Of a DNA stretch of 64,000 nt, positions 27,416 through 37,041 are shown in pieces. Within the stretch, counting starts at the first letter, position 1; the number at the start of each line of letters is the position of its first letter. The notes under the pieces were generated by a model, which worked only from the letters and a program-made list of their open reading frames with translations, was not told the origin of the DNA and made no database searches. Source of the DNA: Psychrobacter sp. JB385 (GTDB taxonomy: Bacteria; Pseudomonadota; Gammaproteobacteria; Pseudomonadales; Moraxellaceae). A program made the translations under genes and the position numbers. Where the stretch lies: positions 248,001 to 312,000 of the forward strand of contig NZ_FUKN01000010.1 in NCBI RefSeq assembly GCF_900163785.1. The letters are read 5' to 3'.

Positions 27416-28561
27416 ATGACGACTTGTATCACAGGCACGGGCCTGTATATTCCGCCGTATAGCATTAGCAATGAAGAGTTAGTAAATACGTTTAACCAGT
27501 ATGTTGATAATTATAATGCAAAGCATGCTGATGAGATAGCAGCAGAGACTGTTACAGCACTTCAGCATTCTTCGGCTGAGTTTATCGAAAAAGTATCTGG
27601 TATCAAGTCACGTTATGTGATGGAAAAAGAGGGTATTTTAAACCCTGAAATCATGGCCCCAGTGATCGCTTATCGTAACTTAGGCGAAGAGTTGTCTGTA
27701 ATGGCAGAGATGGGTGCAGCAGCCTTAAAAGACGCGCTTGCTGATGCTGGGTTAGAAGCGAATGATTTGGATGGTATCATCCTTGCTTGTTCGAGCTTTC
27801 AGCGTACTTATCCTGCTGTTGCCATCGAGATTCAAAATGAGATTGGCATGGTAGGCGGTTTTGCTTATGATATGAATGTGGCTTGTAGTGCTGCAACTTT
27901 TGGTCTCTCACAAGCACATGGTTCTATTGTCTCTGGTCTTGCCAAGCGCGTCGCTGTAGTCAACGTTGAGATTACCTCAGCGCATTTGAACTGGCGTAAC
28001 CGTGACAGCCACTTTATCTTTGGTGATGTTGCCACGGCTTCTATCGTTGAAGATTTGGATACACCAAAAGGGTATGAGATTCTTAACGCCAAGCTGTTTA
28101 CAGAATTTTCGACCAATATTACCAATGAATATGGGTTTATGGATCGATCAGAGTATCTAGCAGCGCAAACAGAGATGTATCCTGATATCAAGGATCCTGT
28201 CACGCCTAAGCTATTTTTGCAAAATGGTCGCAAAGTATTTCGTGAAGTCTGTCCGAAGGTTTCGGAGATTATTACTGAGCATTTAAAAGAAAACAACTTA
28301 CCAACGTCCGATGTTAAGATGATGTGGCTACATCAAGCCAATGCCAATATGCTTGATCTTATTCTCAGAACTGTGATGGGCAAAGAGGCAGACAAATCTA
28401 TCGTACCAAGCGTCATTGCTGAATTCGCTAATACCAGCTCAGCCAGCCCTATGGTTGTATTCCATCGCTACAAAGATGACTTAGCATCAGGTGATTTGGG
28501 CGTTATTTGCTCATTTGGTGCAGGCTATTCAATCGGTTCGGTATTGGTACGTAAAGTTTAA
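27416..28561 (+). CDS. FabH-like beta-ketoacyl-ACP synthase III
   Basis: A 381-residue thiolase-fold condensing enzyme. The catalytic triad is visible: Cys in MNVACSAATFGLSQA, His in WLHQANANMLDL and Asn in EFANTSSASPMV. It is longer than classical FabH (about 320 residues), with extra sequence near the N-terminus (residues 25-60), like the longer FabH paralogues of Moraxellaceae and Pseudomonas. It probably condenses an acyl-CoA with malonyl-ACP to start fatty-acid synthesis; chain-length preference is unknown. It is monocistronic with a strong terminator. Confidence 0.85.
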   Translation: MTTCITGTGLYIPPYSISNEELVNTFNQYVDNYNAKHADEIAAETVTALQHSSAEFIEKVSGIKSRYVMEKEGILNPEIMAPVIAYRNLGEELSVMAEMGAAALKDALADAGLEANDLDGIILACSSFQRTYPAVAIEIQNEIGMVGGFAYDMNVACSAATFGLSQAHGSIVSGLAKRVAVVNVEITSAHLNWRNRDSHFIFGDVATASIVEDLDTPKGYEILNAKLFTEFSTNITNEYGFMDRSEYLAAQTEMYPDIKDPVTPKLFLQNGRKVFREVCPKVSEIITEHLKENNLPTSDVKMMWLHQANANMLDLILRTVMGKEADKSIVPSVIAEFANTSSASPMVVFHRYKDDLASGDLGVICSFGAGYSIGSVLVRKV

Positions 28562-28588
28562 TCCGTCATTCTAAACGTTTTTCGTGAT

Positions 28589-28621
28589 AAAAATAGCTAA
28601 GAGTGCTCTTAGCTATTTTTT
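28589..28621. terminator. Terminator after the FabH-like gene
   Basis: AAAAATAGCTAAGAG pairs with CTCTTAGCTATTTTT almost directly, followed by further Ts. The A-run at the other side makes it usable on both strands. Confidence 0.85.
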
Positions 28622-28774
28622 TATGCCTATTTTTCGCTTAGTATTTTATAAATTACTAGATCGAAAATAGTGTCAAGCTCTCAGTTTTTGTGATGCTGTA
28701 TTGTCACTCTTACGACAAGATTTCTTAGAATGAGACCAAGATTTCTGAGAGGTTTTAATTTATGCCAAAAAATT

Positions 28775-28783
28775 TGCTATAAT
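28775..28783 (+). promoter_or_regulatory. Extended -10 promoter of prfA
   Basis: TGCTATAAT matches the extended -10 consensus (TGnTATAAT) 39 bases before the prfA ATG. The -35 region is poor, which is usual for extended -10 promoters. Confidence 0.6.
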
Positions 28784-28821
28784 CACCGTCTTATTCCTCT
28801 CATCTAACTAAAAGTCCTTTT

Positions 28822-29910
28822 ATGAAAGAATCCTTACGCCTGCGTTTAGACCAGATGGTAGACCGTTATGAAGAGGTCACTGCCTTATTATCAGATCCTA
28901 GCATCATTAGTGATAATAATAAATTTCGTGAGCTATCTGTTGAGCATAGTGACTTGATGGATATCACTACTTTATGGCAAAACTATGTGCGTGCAGAAAC
29001 CGATCAGGCTGATGCCGAGGCTATGCTAAAAGAAGCCTCAGATCCTGATATGAAAGAGATGATGCAAGAAGAGATTGATAGCGCATGCGAAACCATCATA
29101 GACATGGAAGAAGCGCTCAATGTCATGATGCTGCCGAAAGACCCAAATGATAAAGTGCCAGCGTTTTTAGAGATTCGTGCTGGTACAGGTGGTGACGAAG
29201 CGGCTATTTTCTCTGGTGATTTGTTCCGCATGTACCAAAAATATGCACAGACGCAAGGTTGGACAGTAGAAGTATTGTCGGCCAATGAAGGTGAGCACGG
29301 GGGTTATAAAGAAATCATTACTCGTGTATCTGGCAATAGCGTTTATGGTCGCTTAAAGTTTGAATCGGGTGCTCATCGTGTACAACGCGTCCCCGAAACT
29401 GAAAGCCAAGGCCGCGTGCATACGTCAGCTTGTACCGTCGCGGTTATGCCGGAAGTTGAGATCGACGATACGGTTGATATCAATCCTGCCGATATTAAAA
29501 TGGATACATTTCGCTCAAGTGGCGCAGGTGGTCAGCACGTCAACACCACTGACTCAGCGGTACGTTTGACACATATTCCGACCGGTACCGTGGTAGAGTG
29601 TCAACAAGAGCGTAGCCAGCACAAAAACCGTGCGCATGCGATGAAGATGCTGGTCTCTAAAATCCAACAAGCAAAAGTACAGGCGCAGGTCGATGTGGCA
29701 GACTCTATACGTCGTGATTTAGTTGGCAGTGGGGATCGCTCAGAGCGTATTCGTACTTATAATTTTCCGCAAGGACGTATGACAGATCATCGAATTAACT
29801 TAACGTTATACAAACTTGATTCAATTATGGAAGGCGACTTAGACGAGATTCTTGATGCACTGTTGCGCGAGCATCAGGCAGATTTAATGGCCAGTATTGG
29901 CGGCGATTAG
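28822..29910 (+). CDS. prfA: Peptide chain release factor 1
   Basis: Class I release factor reading UAA and UAG, 362 residues (usual about 360). The GGQ motif that triggers peptidyl-tRNA hydrolysis is in [13 protein letters not shown] near residue 237. The codon-recognition PxT lies in [18 protein letters not shown], here PET rather than the common PAT or PVT. The N-terminal helical domain and the conserved [10 protein letters not shown] are intact. The usual downstream partner prmC (hemK) is absent; a lipoprotein gene follows. Confidence 0.95.
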   Translation: MKESLRLRLDQMVDRYEEVTALLSDPSIISDNNKFRELSVEHSDLMDITTLWQNYVRAETDQADAEAMLKEASDPDMKEMMQEEIDSACETIIDMEEALNVMMLPKDPNDKVPAFLEIRAGTGGDEAAIFSGDLFRMYQKYAQTQGWTVEVLSANEGEHGGYKEIITRVSGNSVYGRLKFESGAHRVQRVPETESQGRVHTSACTVAVMPEVEIDDTVDINPADIKMDTFRSSGAGGQHVNTTDSAVRLTHIPTGTVVECQQERSQHKNRAHAMKMLVSKIQQAKVQAQVDVADSIRRDLVGSGDRSERIRTYNFPQGRMTDHRINLTLYKLDSIMEGDLDEILDALLREHQADLMASIGGD

Positions 29911-29987
29911 TAGCGTTTTAATAAAAGACAAATTGATAACATTTAATTTTATATAAACAGATCCATATCTTATAGGTGAGAATTATT

Positions 29988-30377
29988 ATGAATAATCGTA
30001 TAGCTTTATATTTTATGGGTTTGTTTGCTCTAATTTTTGTCTCTGCCTGTCAGACACCAGCAGTGACTGCTGAGCAAAACAGTACTAACAATTCGTCAAA
30101 AAGCCCTGAAAACCTTGCAAAAGAATGCCTTGCTAAAGGTGGTACATATACCCAGCAGGGCAGACTACAGATGTATAGATGTGTCATGAATTTTTCAGAT
30201 GCAGGAAAATCTTGTAGTGATAGTTCTGAGTGTCAAGGAAGCTGCTTGAGCTCAGATACAGATATTGCGGCAGGCACATCAAACCTGACTGGAACCTGTG
30301 CCGCTACTGACAGCCCCTTTGGTTGCCGTCAGATTATCGAAGGCGGCGTTTCTAAAGGCACTTTGTGTGTTGATTAA
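29988..30377 (+). CDS. Cysteine-rich lipoprotein, hypothetical
   Basis: A 129-residue predicted lipoprotein: the signal peptide ends with lipobox FVSAC, so Cys at about position 21 is lipidated and the protein anchored in the outer or inner membrane. The mature part contains about nine further cysteines in a pattern (CLAKGGTY...YRCVMNF...CSDSSECQGSC...GTCAA...FGCRQ...LCVD) suggesting several disulfides in the periplasm. AGGTGAG before the ATG at 29988 sets the start; an in-frame GTG at 29976 lies within that ribosome-binding site. No family recognised. Confidence 0.65.
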   Translation: MNNRIALYFMGLFALIFVSACQTPAVTAEQNSTNNSSKSPENLAKECLAKGGTYTQQGRLQMYRCVMNFSDAGKSCSDSSECQGSCLSSDTDIAAGTSNLTGTCAATDSPFGCRQIIEGGVSKGTLCVD

Positions 30378-30393
30378 TTGTGTGTTGATTAAT
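30364..30393. repeat. 15-bp tandem duplication across the lipoprotein stop codon
   Basis: TGTGTGTTGATTAAT occurs twice in direct succession (30364-30378 and 30379-30393). The first copy holds the last codons (CVD) and the TAA stop; the second lies in the 3' untranslated region. Confidence 0.9.
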
Positions 30394-30443
30394 CCTATAA
30401 TTTTCTAACTATAAAACTTAACTTATCAAAATTTGAGAGCGTT

Positions 30444-31985
30444 ATGTCAAAGTCCAACAATCAAAATCAGAACCAAGATCAAGCCCCAGCAGTAGAAGAC
30501 GCTAACGAGTTGATTGCGCAACTACAAGCCAAATTAGACGACATCACAGCTTCTGGTAAACAGCCGTATCCAAATACGTTCAAGCGTACTGATTATGCAA
30601 AAGACCTACAAACAGCTTTTGATGGCGTCTCGAAGCAAGAGATCGAAGAAAAAGCTGCTAATGGTGAAAAAACACAGGTCAATGTGGCAGGCCGTGTCAT
30701 GCTTAATCGCGGCGCATTTATTGTTATTCAGGACATGACCAGCCGTATCCAGCTATACGTTGCACGTAAAGAATTAGATCCAGAGATATTGGCGACCATT
30801 AAGTCGCTAGATTTGGGCGATATCGTTGGAGTATCAGGTTATATCGGTCGCTCAGGAAAAGGCGACTTGTATGTACATATCGAAACGCTTGAGCTGTTGA
30901 CCAAGTCATTGCGCCCGATGCCAAACAAATTTCATGGTTTAGCAGATGTAGAAGCCCGTTATCGCAATCGTCACCTTGATTTAATGACCAATGAGACAAC
31001 TCGCGATACTTTTATGATTCGCAGTCAGGTCATTAGCGGTATTCGTAAATTCATGCTAAATGAGCGCTTCATGGAAGTAGAAACGCCAATGATGCATCCT
31101 ATTCCAGGTGGTGCAGTGGCGCGTCCGTTTGTAACACATCATAACGCGTTAGATATGCCGCTTTACTTACGTATCGCTCCTGAGCTGTACTTAAAACGTT
31201 TGGTTGTTGGCGGTTTTGAGCGAGTGTTTGAGATCAATCGCAGTTTCCGTAACGAAGGTGTATCCACTCGTCATAATCCTGAATTTACGATGATTGAGTT
31301 TTATCAGGCTTATGCTGATCACAACGACTTAATGGATTTGACAGAACGCTTATTTAATAATTTGGCAGTAGATATCTTAGGCACGACTGAGATTACGTAT
31401 CAAGAAGAAGCCATCAGTTTAAAAGCACCTTTTGAGCGTCTTTCTATGCCAGATGCCATTGCAAAGTATGCAGAAAACTTTGACATGACACGAATCAATG
31501 ACCGTGAGTACCTTGCTGAATATACCTCAACGGTTTTGAAGCAGCAAGTAAAAGAAGGTTTTGGTGTAGGCAAATTGCAAACGATTATCTTTGAAGAAAC
31601 GGCTGAACATCAATTGCGTCAGCCAACTTTTATCACACAGTATCCAGCAGAAACCTCACCACTGGCACGCCGTAACGATGAGAATCCTGAGATTACGGAT
31701 CGTTTTGAGTTGTTCATTGGTGGTCGTGAGTTGGCAAATGGCTTTAGTGAGCTTAATGACCCAGCTGATCAGGCAGAGCGTTTCCGTGGTCAGGTTGCTG
31801 AAAAAGATGCAGGCGACGATGAAGCCATGCATTTTGATGAAGAATATATCGAAGCATTGTCTTATGGCTTACCGCCAACGGCAGGCGAAGGTATTGGTAT
31901 TGATCGCTTAGTAATGCTATTGACGGACTCTGCTAGTATTCGTGATGTGATTTTATTCCCACACATGCGCCGCAAAGTTGATTAG
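30444..31985 (+). CDS. lysS: Lysyl-tRNA synthetase, class II
   Basis: Charges tRNA-Lys in the cytoplasm, 513 residues. An anticodon-binding OB fold lies near residues 65-160 ([19 protein letters not shown]). Class II motifs follow: motif 1 around [15 protein letters not shown], motif 2 [20 protein letters not shown], and motif 3 [14 protein letters not shown] near the end. The first 30 residues are Gln/Asn-rich and not conserved. It is terminated by the hairpin at 32068-32094. Confidence 0.95.
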   Translation: MSKSNNQNQNQDQAPAVEDANELIAQLQAKLDDITASGKQPYPNTFKRTDYAKDLQTAFDGVSKQEIEEKAANGEKTQVNVAGRVMLNRGAFIVIQDMTSRIQLYVARKELDPEILATIKSLDLGDIVGVSGYIGRSGKGDLYVHIETLELLTKSLRPMPNKFHGLADVEARYRNRHLDLMTNETTRDTFMIRSQVISGIRKFMLNERFMEVETPMMHPIPGGAVARPFVTHHNALDMPLYLRIAPELYLKRLVVGGFERVFEINRSFRNEGVSTRHNPEFTMIEFYQAYADHNDLMDLTERLFNNLAVDILGTTEITYQEEAISLKAPFERLSMPDAIAKYAENFDMTRINDREYLAEYTSTVLKQQVKEGFGVGKLQTIIFEETAEHQLRQPTFITQYPAETSPLARRNDENPEITDRFELFIGGRELANGFSELNDPADQAERFRGQVAEKDAGDDEAMHFDEEYIEALSYGLPPTAGEGIGIDRLVMLLTDSASIRDVILFPHMRRKVD

Positions 31986-32067
31986 CCGTAAAGTTAATTA
32001 ATGGTAGCTATTTTTTTAATGAAGATCAGCTATTAAATACCTGATGAGCCGTTATTGAACCAGTAAG

Positions 32068-32101
32068 AAGCCAGACGAATGCGCTGGCTTTTTGCTATAA
32101 T
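32068..32101 (+). promoter_or_regulatory. lysS terminator merged with dnaX promoter
   Basis: AAGCCAG and CTGGCTT (9-nt loop) form a small terminator hairpin (32068-32090). Its T-tract runs directly into TGCTATAAT (32093-32101), an extended -10 element 58 bases before the dnaX ATG. The two signals share bases. Confidence 0.6.
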
Positions 32102-32159
32102 GAGTATTCAAAATTATATTTAAAACAAGAACATTAACCACTTGGCACAATGGATAGAT

Positions 32160-34193
32160 ATGTCGCAGCAATATCAAGTTTTAGCGCGCAAATACCGTCC
32201 CAAAAACTTTCATGAGTTGATTGGGCAAACACATGTATCGCAAGCATTGATCAATGCAATTGATTACAATCGTCTGCATCATGCCTATTTATTCACTGGT
32301 ACACGTGGAGTGGGTAAGACGACGATTGCGCGTATTTTATCTAAATGTTTGAATTGCGATATGGGTATTACTAGCACCCCTTGCGGTGTGTGTGATAACT
32401 GTGTAGCTATTGATCAAGGTCGTTTTATTGATCTTATTGAGATTGATGCCGCTTCTCGTACCAAAGTCGAAGACACGCGCGAACTATTAGACAATGTGCC
32501 TTACGCGCCAAGCCAAGGGCGTTATAAGGTTTATCTCATTGATGAAGTGCATATGCTATCGACGCACAGCTTTAATGCATTGCTCAAAACATTAGAAGAG
32601 CCGCCCGAGCATGTGAAGTTTTTGCTCGCAACGACTGATCCACAAAAACTACCAATTACGATTATCTCGCGCTGTTTGCAGTTCGTGTTGCGTCCATTGC
32701 CGCAAACGCTGCTTAGCGAGCATCTGGCAAATATTCTGACTCAAGAGCATGTAAATTATACTCAACCAGCACTTTGGCAACTCGCGAGTGCAGCCAAAGG
32801 GTCAGTACGTGATGCCTTGTCATTAACAGATCAGGCCATTGCTTTTGGCCAAGGGTCACTAGATGATGCGACTGTTAATGCGATGCTAGGTCTCATCGAT
32901 GCCGCTGATTTGGTCAGTCTGATTACCGATATTTATAATCACAATAAGTCTGCCGTTGCCGCGCATATTGAACAGATGCGAGCACAGATGGTTGATGCTA
33001 CCAGTATGTTTGATGGGCTTGCTGAGCTGCTACATCAATTGGCATTAACGCAGTTATTACCTGAAGTTGCTCTAAATGTAAACGAAGCACAGGCACAAGA
33101 TATCAATGCGCTTGCGCAACATATTAGCCCAGATGTACTGCAACTGTACTATGAGATTGTTGTGCAGGCACGTGAAGGCGTCAAACTTGCTAGTACGCCT
33201 ATGCAAGCGCTTGAGATGTGCATTTTGCGATTACTGGCGTTTCGACCATTGCCAGTAGATGAAGTATTGAAAAATACTTACGATAATGTTGACGCAGCAC
33301 CAAAAGCATCTGCAATAGAAAACAGTAAATCTATGCAGCCTCCACAACTGGCATCTGTACCGCCTTTGCAGTCTTATGAGGTTGATTATCAAGCGCAAGA
33401 TAACAATGTAGCAAAAGATATCGTCTATGATGATAGTGAATGGTCAGCTAATGGCAGTGCACCTGAGCCAATTGCTGAGCCTGAACCAATTGTTGAACCT
33501 GAACCGATTGCTGAGCCTGAACCAATTGTTGAACCTGAACCGATTGCTGAGCCTGAACCAATTGCTGAACCTGAACCAATTGCTGAGCCTGAGCCAATTG
33601 CTGAGCCTGAGCCCATTGCTGAGCCTGAACTAATTGCTGAACCTGAACTAATTGTTGAGCCTGAACTAATTGCTGAACCTGAACTAATTGTTGAGCCTGA
33701 ACCAATTGTTGAGCCTGAACCAGTTGCTGATTCTCAAATAGCCATGCAGCCTGATGATCCTCGTACTTTGCTGCGCTGCCCACCTCAGGATCTGACAGGC
33801 GCGTGGACACCCGAAAAATGGGATTACTGGTTACAAACGGCTCGTGAAACTGAAATCCTAGCTCAAGATGAGTTGGCGTTGGCTCGTCAAGGCGTAATAG
33901 CAGGGTTATGTAATGGTAAGGCAACTTTTTTAACGAGTGTCGATAGTAGGCATTTACAAGCGACTTTTCAGCAGTTAGCGCAAAAGTTACAGCAACAATT
34001 TCCCCAATTAGAGATTGATTTACAAATTGATGGCACCATCATGCATGCTGAGGACAAAACGCCTGAACGACGCCAACAGAAACGTTTGGTGCAAGCCAAA
34101 ACAGTGGCAGAATCAAAACTGCTTAATACGCCGGTCATGCAGTATTTGACTGAGCGCGGTGAAGGGAAAATGGGTAAAGTTCAGTTGTATTAA
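32160..34193 (+). CDS. dnaX: DNA polymerase III subunit tau/gamma (DnaX)
   Basis: Clamp-loader ATPase, 677 residues from the ATG at 32160; a TTG six codons upstream is in frame but less likely. The N-terminal AAA+ module has Walker [10 protein letters not shown], the four-cysteine zinc finger (CLNC...CGVCDNC), a DEVH-type Walker B (LIDEVHMLS) and sensor segment. Domains II and III follow to about residue 370. Then comes a linker containing 15 copies of PEPIAE-like hexapeptides (residues 435-524), and a C-terminal tau domain. I found no A-rich slippery site for gamma production. The usual partner ybaB/recR is not adjacent. Confidence 0.93.
   Translation: MSQQYQVLARKYRPKNFHELIGQTHVSQALINAIDYNRLHHAYLFTGTRGVGKTTIARILSKCLNCDMGITSTPCGVCDNCVAIDQGRFIDLIEIDAASRTKVEDTRELLDNVPYAPSQGRYKVYLIDEVHMLSTHSFNALLKTLEEPPEHVKFLLATTDPQKLPITIISRCLQFVLRPLPQTLLSEHLANILTQEHVNYTQPALWQLASAAKGSVRDALSLTDQAIAFGQGSLDDATVNAMLGLIDAADLVSLITDIYNHNKSAVAAHIEQMRAQMVDATSMFDGLAELLHQLALTQLLPEVALNVNEAQAQDINALAQHISPDVLQLYYEIVVQAREGVKLASTPMQALEMCILRLLAFRPLPVDEVLKNTYDNVDAAPKASAIENSKSMQPPQLASVPPLQSYEVDYQAQDNNVAKDIVYDDSEWSANGSAPEPIAEPEPIVEPEPIAEPEPIVEPEPIAEPEPIAEPEPIAEPEPIAEPEPIAEPELIAEPELIVEPELIAEPELIVEPEPIVEPEPVADSQIAMQPDDPRTLLRCPPQDLTGAWTPEKWDYWLQTARETEILAQDELALARQGVIAGLCNGKATFLTSVDSRHLQATFQQLAQKLQQQFPQLEIDLQIDGTIMHAEDKTPERRQQKRLVQAKTVAESKLLNTPVMQYLTERGEGKMGKVQLY
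33462..33731. repeat. 18-bp tandem repeat, 15 copies, in the dnaX linker
   Basis: Fifteen contiguous 18-bp units encode PE[PL]I[AV]E, ending PEPVAD. Variation is mostly between Ala/Val and Pro/Leu codons. The antisense strand is also open in two frames because of the periodicity; those frames are not genes. Confidence 0.95.
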
Positions 34194-34262
34194 ACAGTCT
34201 AAAAACGTCCTATTAAAAATATTTAAAAAGTATATAAAGCTATTAGAAACAGTTATGATATA

Positions 34263-34306
34263 AAATATCAAGGTGATGTTAGTCTATCGCCTTGATATTT
34301 CTGTTT
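34263..34306 (+). terminator. dnaX terminator
   Basis: AAATATCAAGGTGAT pairs with ATCGCCTTGATATTT (one G-U pair) around an 8-nt loop, followed by CTGTTTTTA. Confidence 0.75.
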
Positions 34307-34427
34307 TTATTAAGTGTAAATAAAGCTGTTTAAATAAAAGTAGCGTATTTTATAACAGTAAGAAAAATTAAAATTCGTTATAATGGTTAAGTTATATTAA
34401 AAATTAAGATACAGCTCAGGTGAGAAT

Positions 34428-35327
34428 ATGTTAGATAATTTACGCGGTATGGCTGTGTTCGCCAGTGTGGTTGGACATGGTTCTTTTAGTGGCTCAGCTC
34501 GTGAGCTAGGTATTACGACAAGTGCGGTCAGTCAACAGATCCGTTCATTAGAAAATGAGCTGGGTGTGATATTGTTGCATCGCTCAACTCGTAAACTGAG
34601 TTTAACAGAAGCGGGTGAGAGCTTTTACGAAGCGGCAAAAGATGTGGTCAGTGCGGCTGAACAAGGTAGAATTAAAGTCAATCAGTTACGTGATGAGTTA
34701 GCAGGTAGCTTACGCGTCGCCACTACGCCTGAACTTGGTGTTAATCACATTTTGCCTGCTCTATCTACATGGATGGCTGCACATGATGATCTGAGCATCA
34801 CTTATCTGGCAGATAATCATTATATCGATATGATTGATGAGCGCATTGACATTGCTATTCGTATGAGTCCTACAATCAATGACTCGACGCTAAGCAGTCA
34901 TCCACTGACTGATGTTCGTCAGATGCTGGTAGCTTCTCCACAATATCTTCGTCAAAACACTAAACTACAAACCCCAAAAGATTTGGCCGATCATCAACTG
35001 ATTTGTATTGAAATCATGAAAGATGCCAATCAAATCGATCTGATTCAAACAGAAACTGGCAAAAAAACCCGTACAAAAATGAATTCACGCATTTATACAA
35101 ATAACGTCTTCATGGCAACCACATTGGCCAAAGAAGGTCATGGCTTGGTTAGAATGATGGAGATGGATATTAAGAAGGAATTGGAAAGCGGAGAGCTTGT
35201 CGAAGTGTTGACTGGTTATCAATTGCCAAGCTTTGTACTCTATGCAGTCACCTTAAACCGTGACCAGCAACCTGCCAAAATTACTCGTTGTTTAGAAGTA
35301 TTAAAAAAGTATTTCCATGCAAATTAA
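34428..35327 (+). CDS. LysR-family transcriptional regulator
   Basis: A 299-residue LysR-type regulator with an N-terminal helix-turn-helix (SFSGSARELGITTSAVSQQIRSLENELG) and a substrate-binding domain including LRVATTPELGVNHILPAL. It resembles the CrgA/DsdC-like subgroup that often controls neighbouring oxidoreductase or efflux genes, but no divergent partner gene is adjacent, so its target is unknown. A TATAAT lies at 34379-34384, and CAGGTGAG precedes the ATG. Confidence 0.85.
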   Translation: MLDNLRGMAVFASVVGHGSFSGSARELGITTSAVSQQIRSLENELGVILLHRSTRKLSLTEAGESFYEAAKDVVSAAEQGRIKVNQLRDELAGSLRVATTPELGVNHILPALSTWMAAHDDLSITYLADNHYIDMIDERIDIAIRMSPTINDSTLSSHPLTDVRQMLVASPQYLRQNTKLQTPKDLADHQLICIEIMKDANQIDLIQTETGKKTRTKMNSRIYTNNVFMATTLAKEGHGLVRMMEMDIKKELESGELVEVLTGYQLPSFVLYAVTLNRDQQPAKITRCLEVLKKYFHAN

Positions 35328-35366
35328 ATCGACATCAGAGTGATTACTAATCATTCTAAAAACGTC

Positions 35367-35407
35367 AAAAAATCCTATAGATAGTGGATATCTATAGGAT
35401 TTTTTTA
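35367..35407. terminator. Bidirectional terminator between the LysR gene and argD
   Basis: AAAAAATCCTATAGATA pairs perfectly with TATCTATAGGATTTTTT around GTGGA. The two genes converge here. Confidence 0.9.
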
Positions 35408-35427
35408 ACATAGAAATTGATAAGTCT

Positions 35428-36609
35428 TTAAAAACTTGGCGTTAACAGTTTAATTAAACGTTCAGCTACCTGTGTGCTTTCGTCACGGTTCATATTGAGC
35501 GGTGGTAATAAACGTATGACATGACCGCCAGTGACGTTAATAATCATTTTTTGCTCGTCACGCGCTCGATCCACCAATTGGCTACAGTCCATATTGTCTG
35601 GCATCGCAATACCTATCATCATGCCAGCACCGCGACTACTCACACCATGTTGGCCCAATGCATCAACCACAGTCTCTCGAATGAACAACCCTTCTTTGAC
35701 AGCATTTTCCATGATGTCACTATTTGCTAGTACATCATAGACGCTGTGTACAACGCGACTTGCCAGTGGCGTACCACCATAAGTAGATCCATGACTACCA
35801 GCACCGAATAGGCCGTTAGCACGTCCACGTACCATACACGCACCAACTGGGAAGCCGTTACCCAAGCCCTTAGCTGTGGTTAATACATCGGGGCGAGCAT
35901 TGCTGTGCTGATAGGCAAAGTACTTACCAGTACGCCCATTGCCCGTTTGAACCTCATCAAGCATGAATAACCAATTATTTGCTTCGCATTCTGCTTGCAA
36001 CTCTTCAAGATAAGCGAAACCATTAGCCGCTGTATTAAGACCACCTTCCCCTTGAATTGGCTCTACAAATAGGGCACAAATGTCATCATGATCTTGGGCT
36101 GCTTGTTTAATCGCATTGATGTCTCCAAATGGCACACGAATAAAGTCTTCATCTAACGTATAAAAACCCTCACGCGCTTTTGGGTTAGCAGTCGCTGATA
36201 ATGACAATAATGTACGACCGTGGAACGACTGCTCCATAACGATGACTTTAGGACGTTTAAAACCTTGCTTGTGTGCATATAAACGAGCAAGTTTTAATGC
36301 AGCCTCGTTTGCTTCAGCGCCGCTGTTGGCAAAGAAGACGCTGTCCATTTGAGCCGCAGTACATAGAATCTCGCCTGCGCGTTCTTGCCAATCAATCCCA
36401 AATAAGTTGCTAGTATGTACTAGGGTAGCAGCTTGCTGTTGGATAGCGTCAGTCACCTGTGGATGGCAATGCCCCAACCCACATACGGCAATGCCTGTCA
36501 GCGCATCTAGATAAGGGGTATCATCTTTGGTATATAGCCAACTGCCTGAACCGCGAGTAAAGCTGATTGGTTGACGGTTATAAGTGGGCATCAGGTAAGT
36601 TGCAGGCAT
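35428..36609 (-). CDS. argD: Acetylornithine aminotransferase
   Basis: PLP-dependent class III aminotransferase of 393 residues converting N-acetylglutamate semialdehyde to N-acetylornithine in arginine synthesis (and often acting as succinyldiaminopimelate aminotransferase). Visible features are FANSGAEANEAALKLAR, SFHGRTL, the EPIQGEGG segment, LDEVQTGNGRTG and the PLP lysine in TTAKGLGNGFPVGA. The ATG at 36609 has AAGGA eight bases upstream; an ATG three codons earlier abuts that site. yacG lies 41 bases upstream on the same strand, so the two are probably cotranscribed. Confidence 0.92.
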   Translation of the reverse strand: MPATYLMPTYNRQPISFTRGSGSWLYTKDDTPYLDALTGIAVCGLGHCHPQVTDAIQQQAATLVHTSNLFGIDWQERAGEILCTAAQMDSVFFANSGAEANEAALKLARLYAHKQGFKRPKVIVMEQSFHGRTLLSLSATANPKAREGFYTLDEDFIRVPFGDINAIKQAAQDHDDICALFVEPIQGEGGLNTAANGFAYLEELQAECEANNWLFMLDEVQTGNGRTGKYFAYQHSNARPDVLTTAKGLGNGFPVGACMVRGRANGLFGAGSHGSTYGGTPLASRVVHSVYDVLANSDIMENAVKEGLFIRETVVDALGQHGVSSRGAGMMIGIAMPDNMDCSQLVDRARDEQKMIINVTGGHVIRLLPPLNMNRDESTQVAERLIKLLTPSF

Positions 36610-36650
36610 ATAAAACATCCTTGAAGTAATAGAGTGGTTAAAAATACTGG

Positions 36651-36842
36651 TTATAATTCGTCAGAAAAAGGCGTCGTTTCAGCAGGTAAAGTATAGTCTT
36701 CATTTGCCCAAGCGCCCAAATCAATAAGTTTGCATTGACTGCTACAAAATGGCTTATATTTATTGTCTTGCCATGCCGTTTGAGTGCCACAACGTGGGCA
36801 GGGGTAGGTCTTAGGGGAAGTATTAGCAGTAGAGTCAGACAT
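36651..36842 (-). CDS. yacG: YacG, zinc-binding DNA gyrase inhibitor
   Basis: A 63-residue protein with the YacG zinc finger: CPRCGTQ then [14 protein letters not shown] (Cys-x2-Cys-x15-Cys-x3-Cys). In E. coli YacG binds GyrB and inhibits gyrase. The C-terminal tail is acidic as usual. The gene sits just upstream of argD rather than beside coaE, its frequent neighbour. The divergent region 36843-37041 includes TATAAT at 36988-36993 that could serve the TrmB-like gene. Confidence 0.9.
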   Translation of the reverse strand: MSDSTANTSPKTYPCPRCGTQTAWQDNKYKPFCSSQCKLIDLGAWANEDYTLPAETTPFSDEL

Positions 36843-37041
36843 AATAAGAGAGAAGATATCCTTGAGGTTGGAGATATGCGTAAAGCCATTGATAAATAAT
36901 AGTAATAAATACTGCCTATCCTAGTATAGATCACACTGATAGATGGATACACACCGTCGTTATATTACTATTCAGTTGGATTGGCTATATAATAGCATGC
37001 GACCGAATAATGGCAAAAGACAAATACTTTAAGGACAGTAG

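Noticed and set aside
33425..33924. Antisense and alternate frames across the dnaX repeats
   Set aside because: Same periodicity artefact; the real gene is dnaX.
32160..34193. Programmed frameshift for DnaX gamma
   Set aside because: I looked for an A AAA AAG-type slippery heptamer with a following hairpin and found none.
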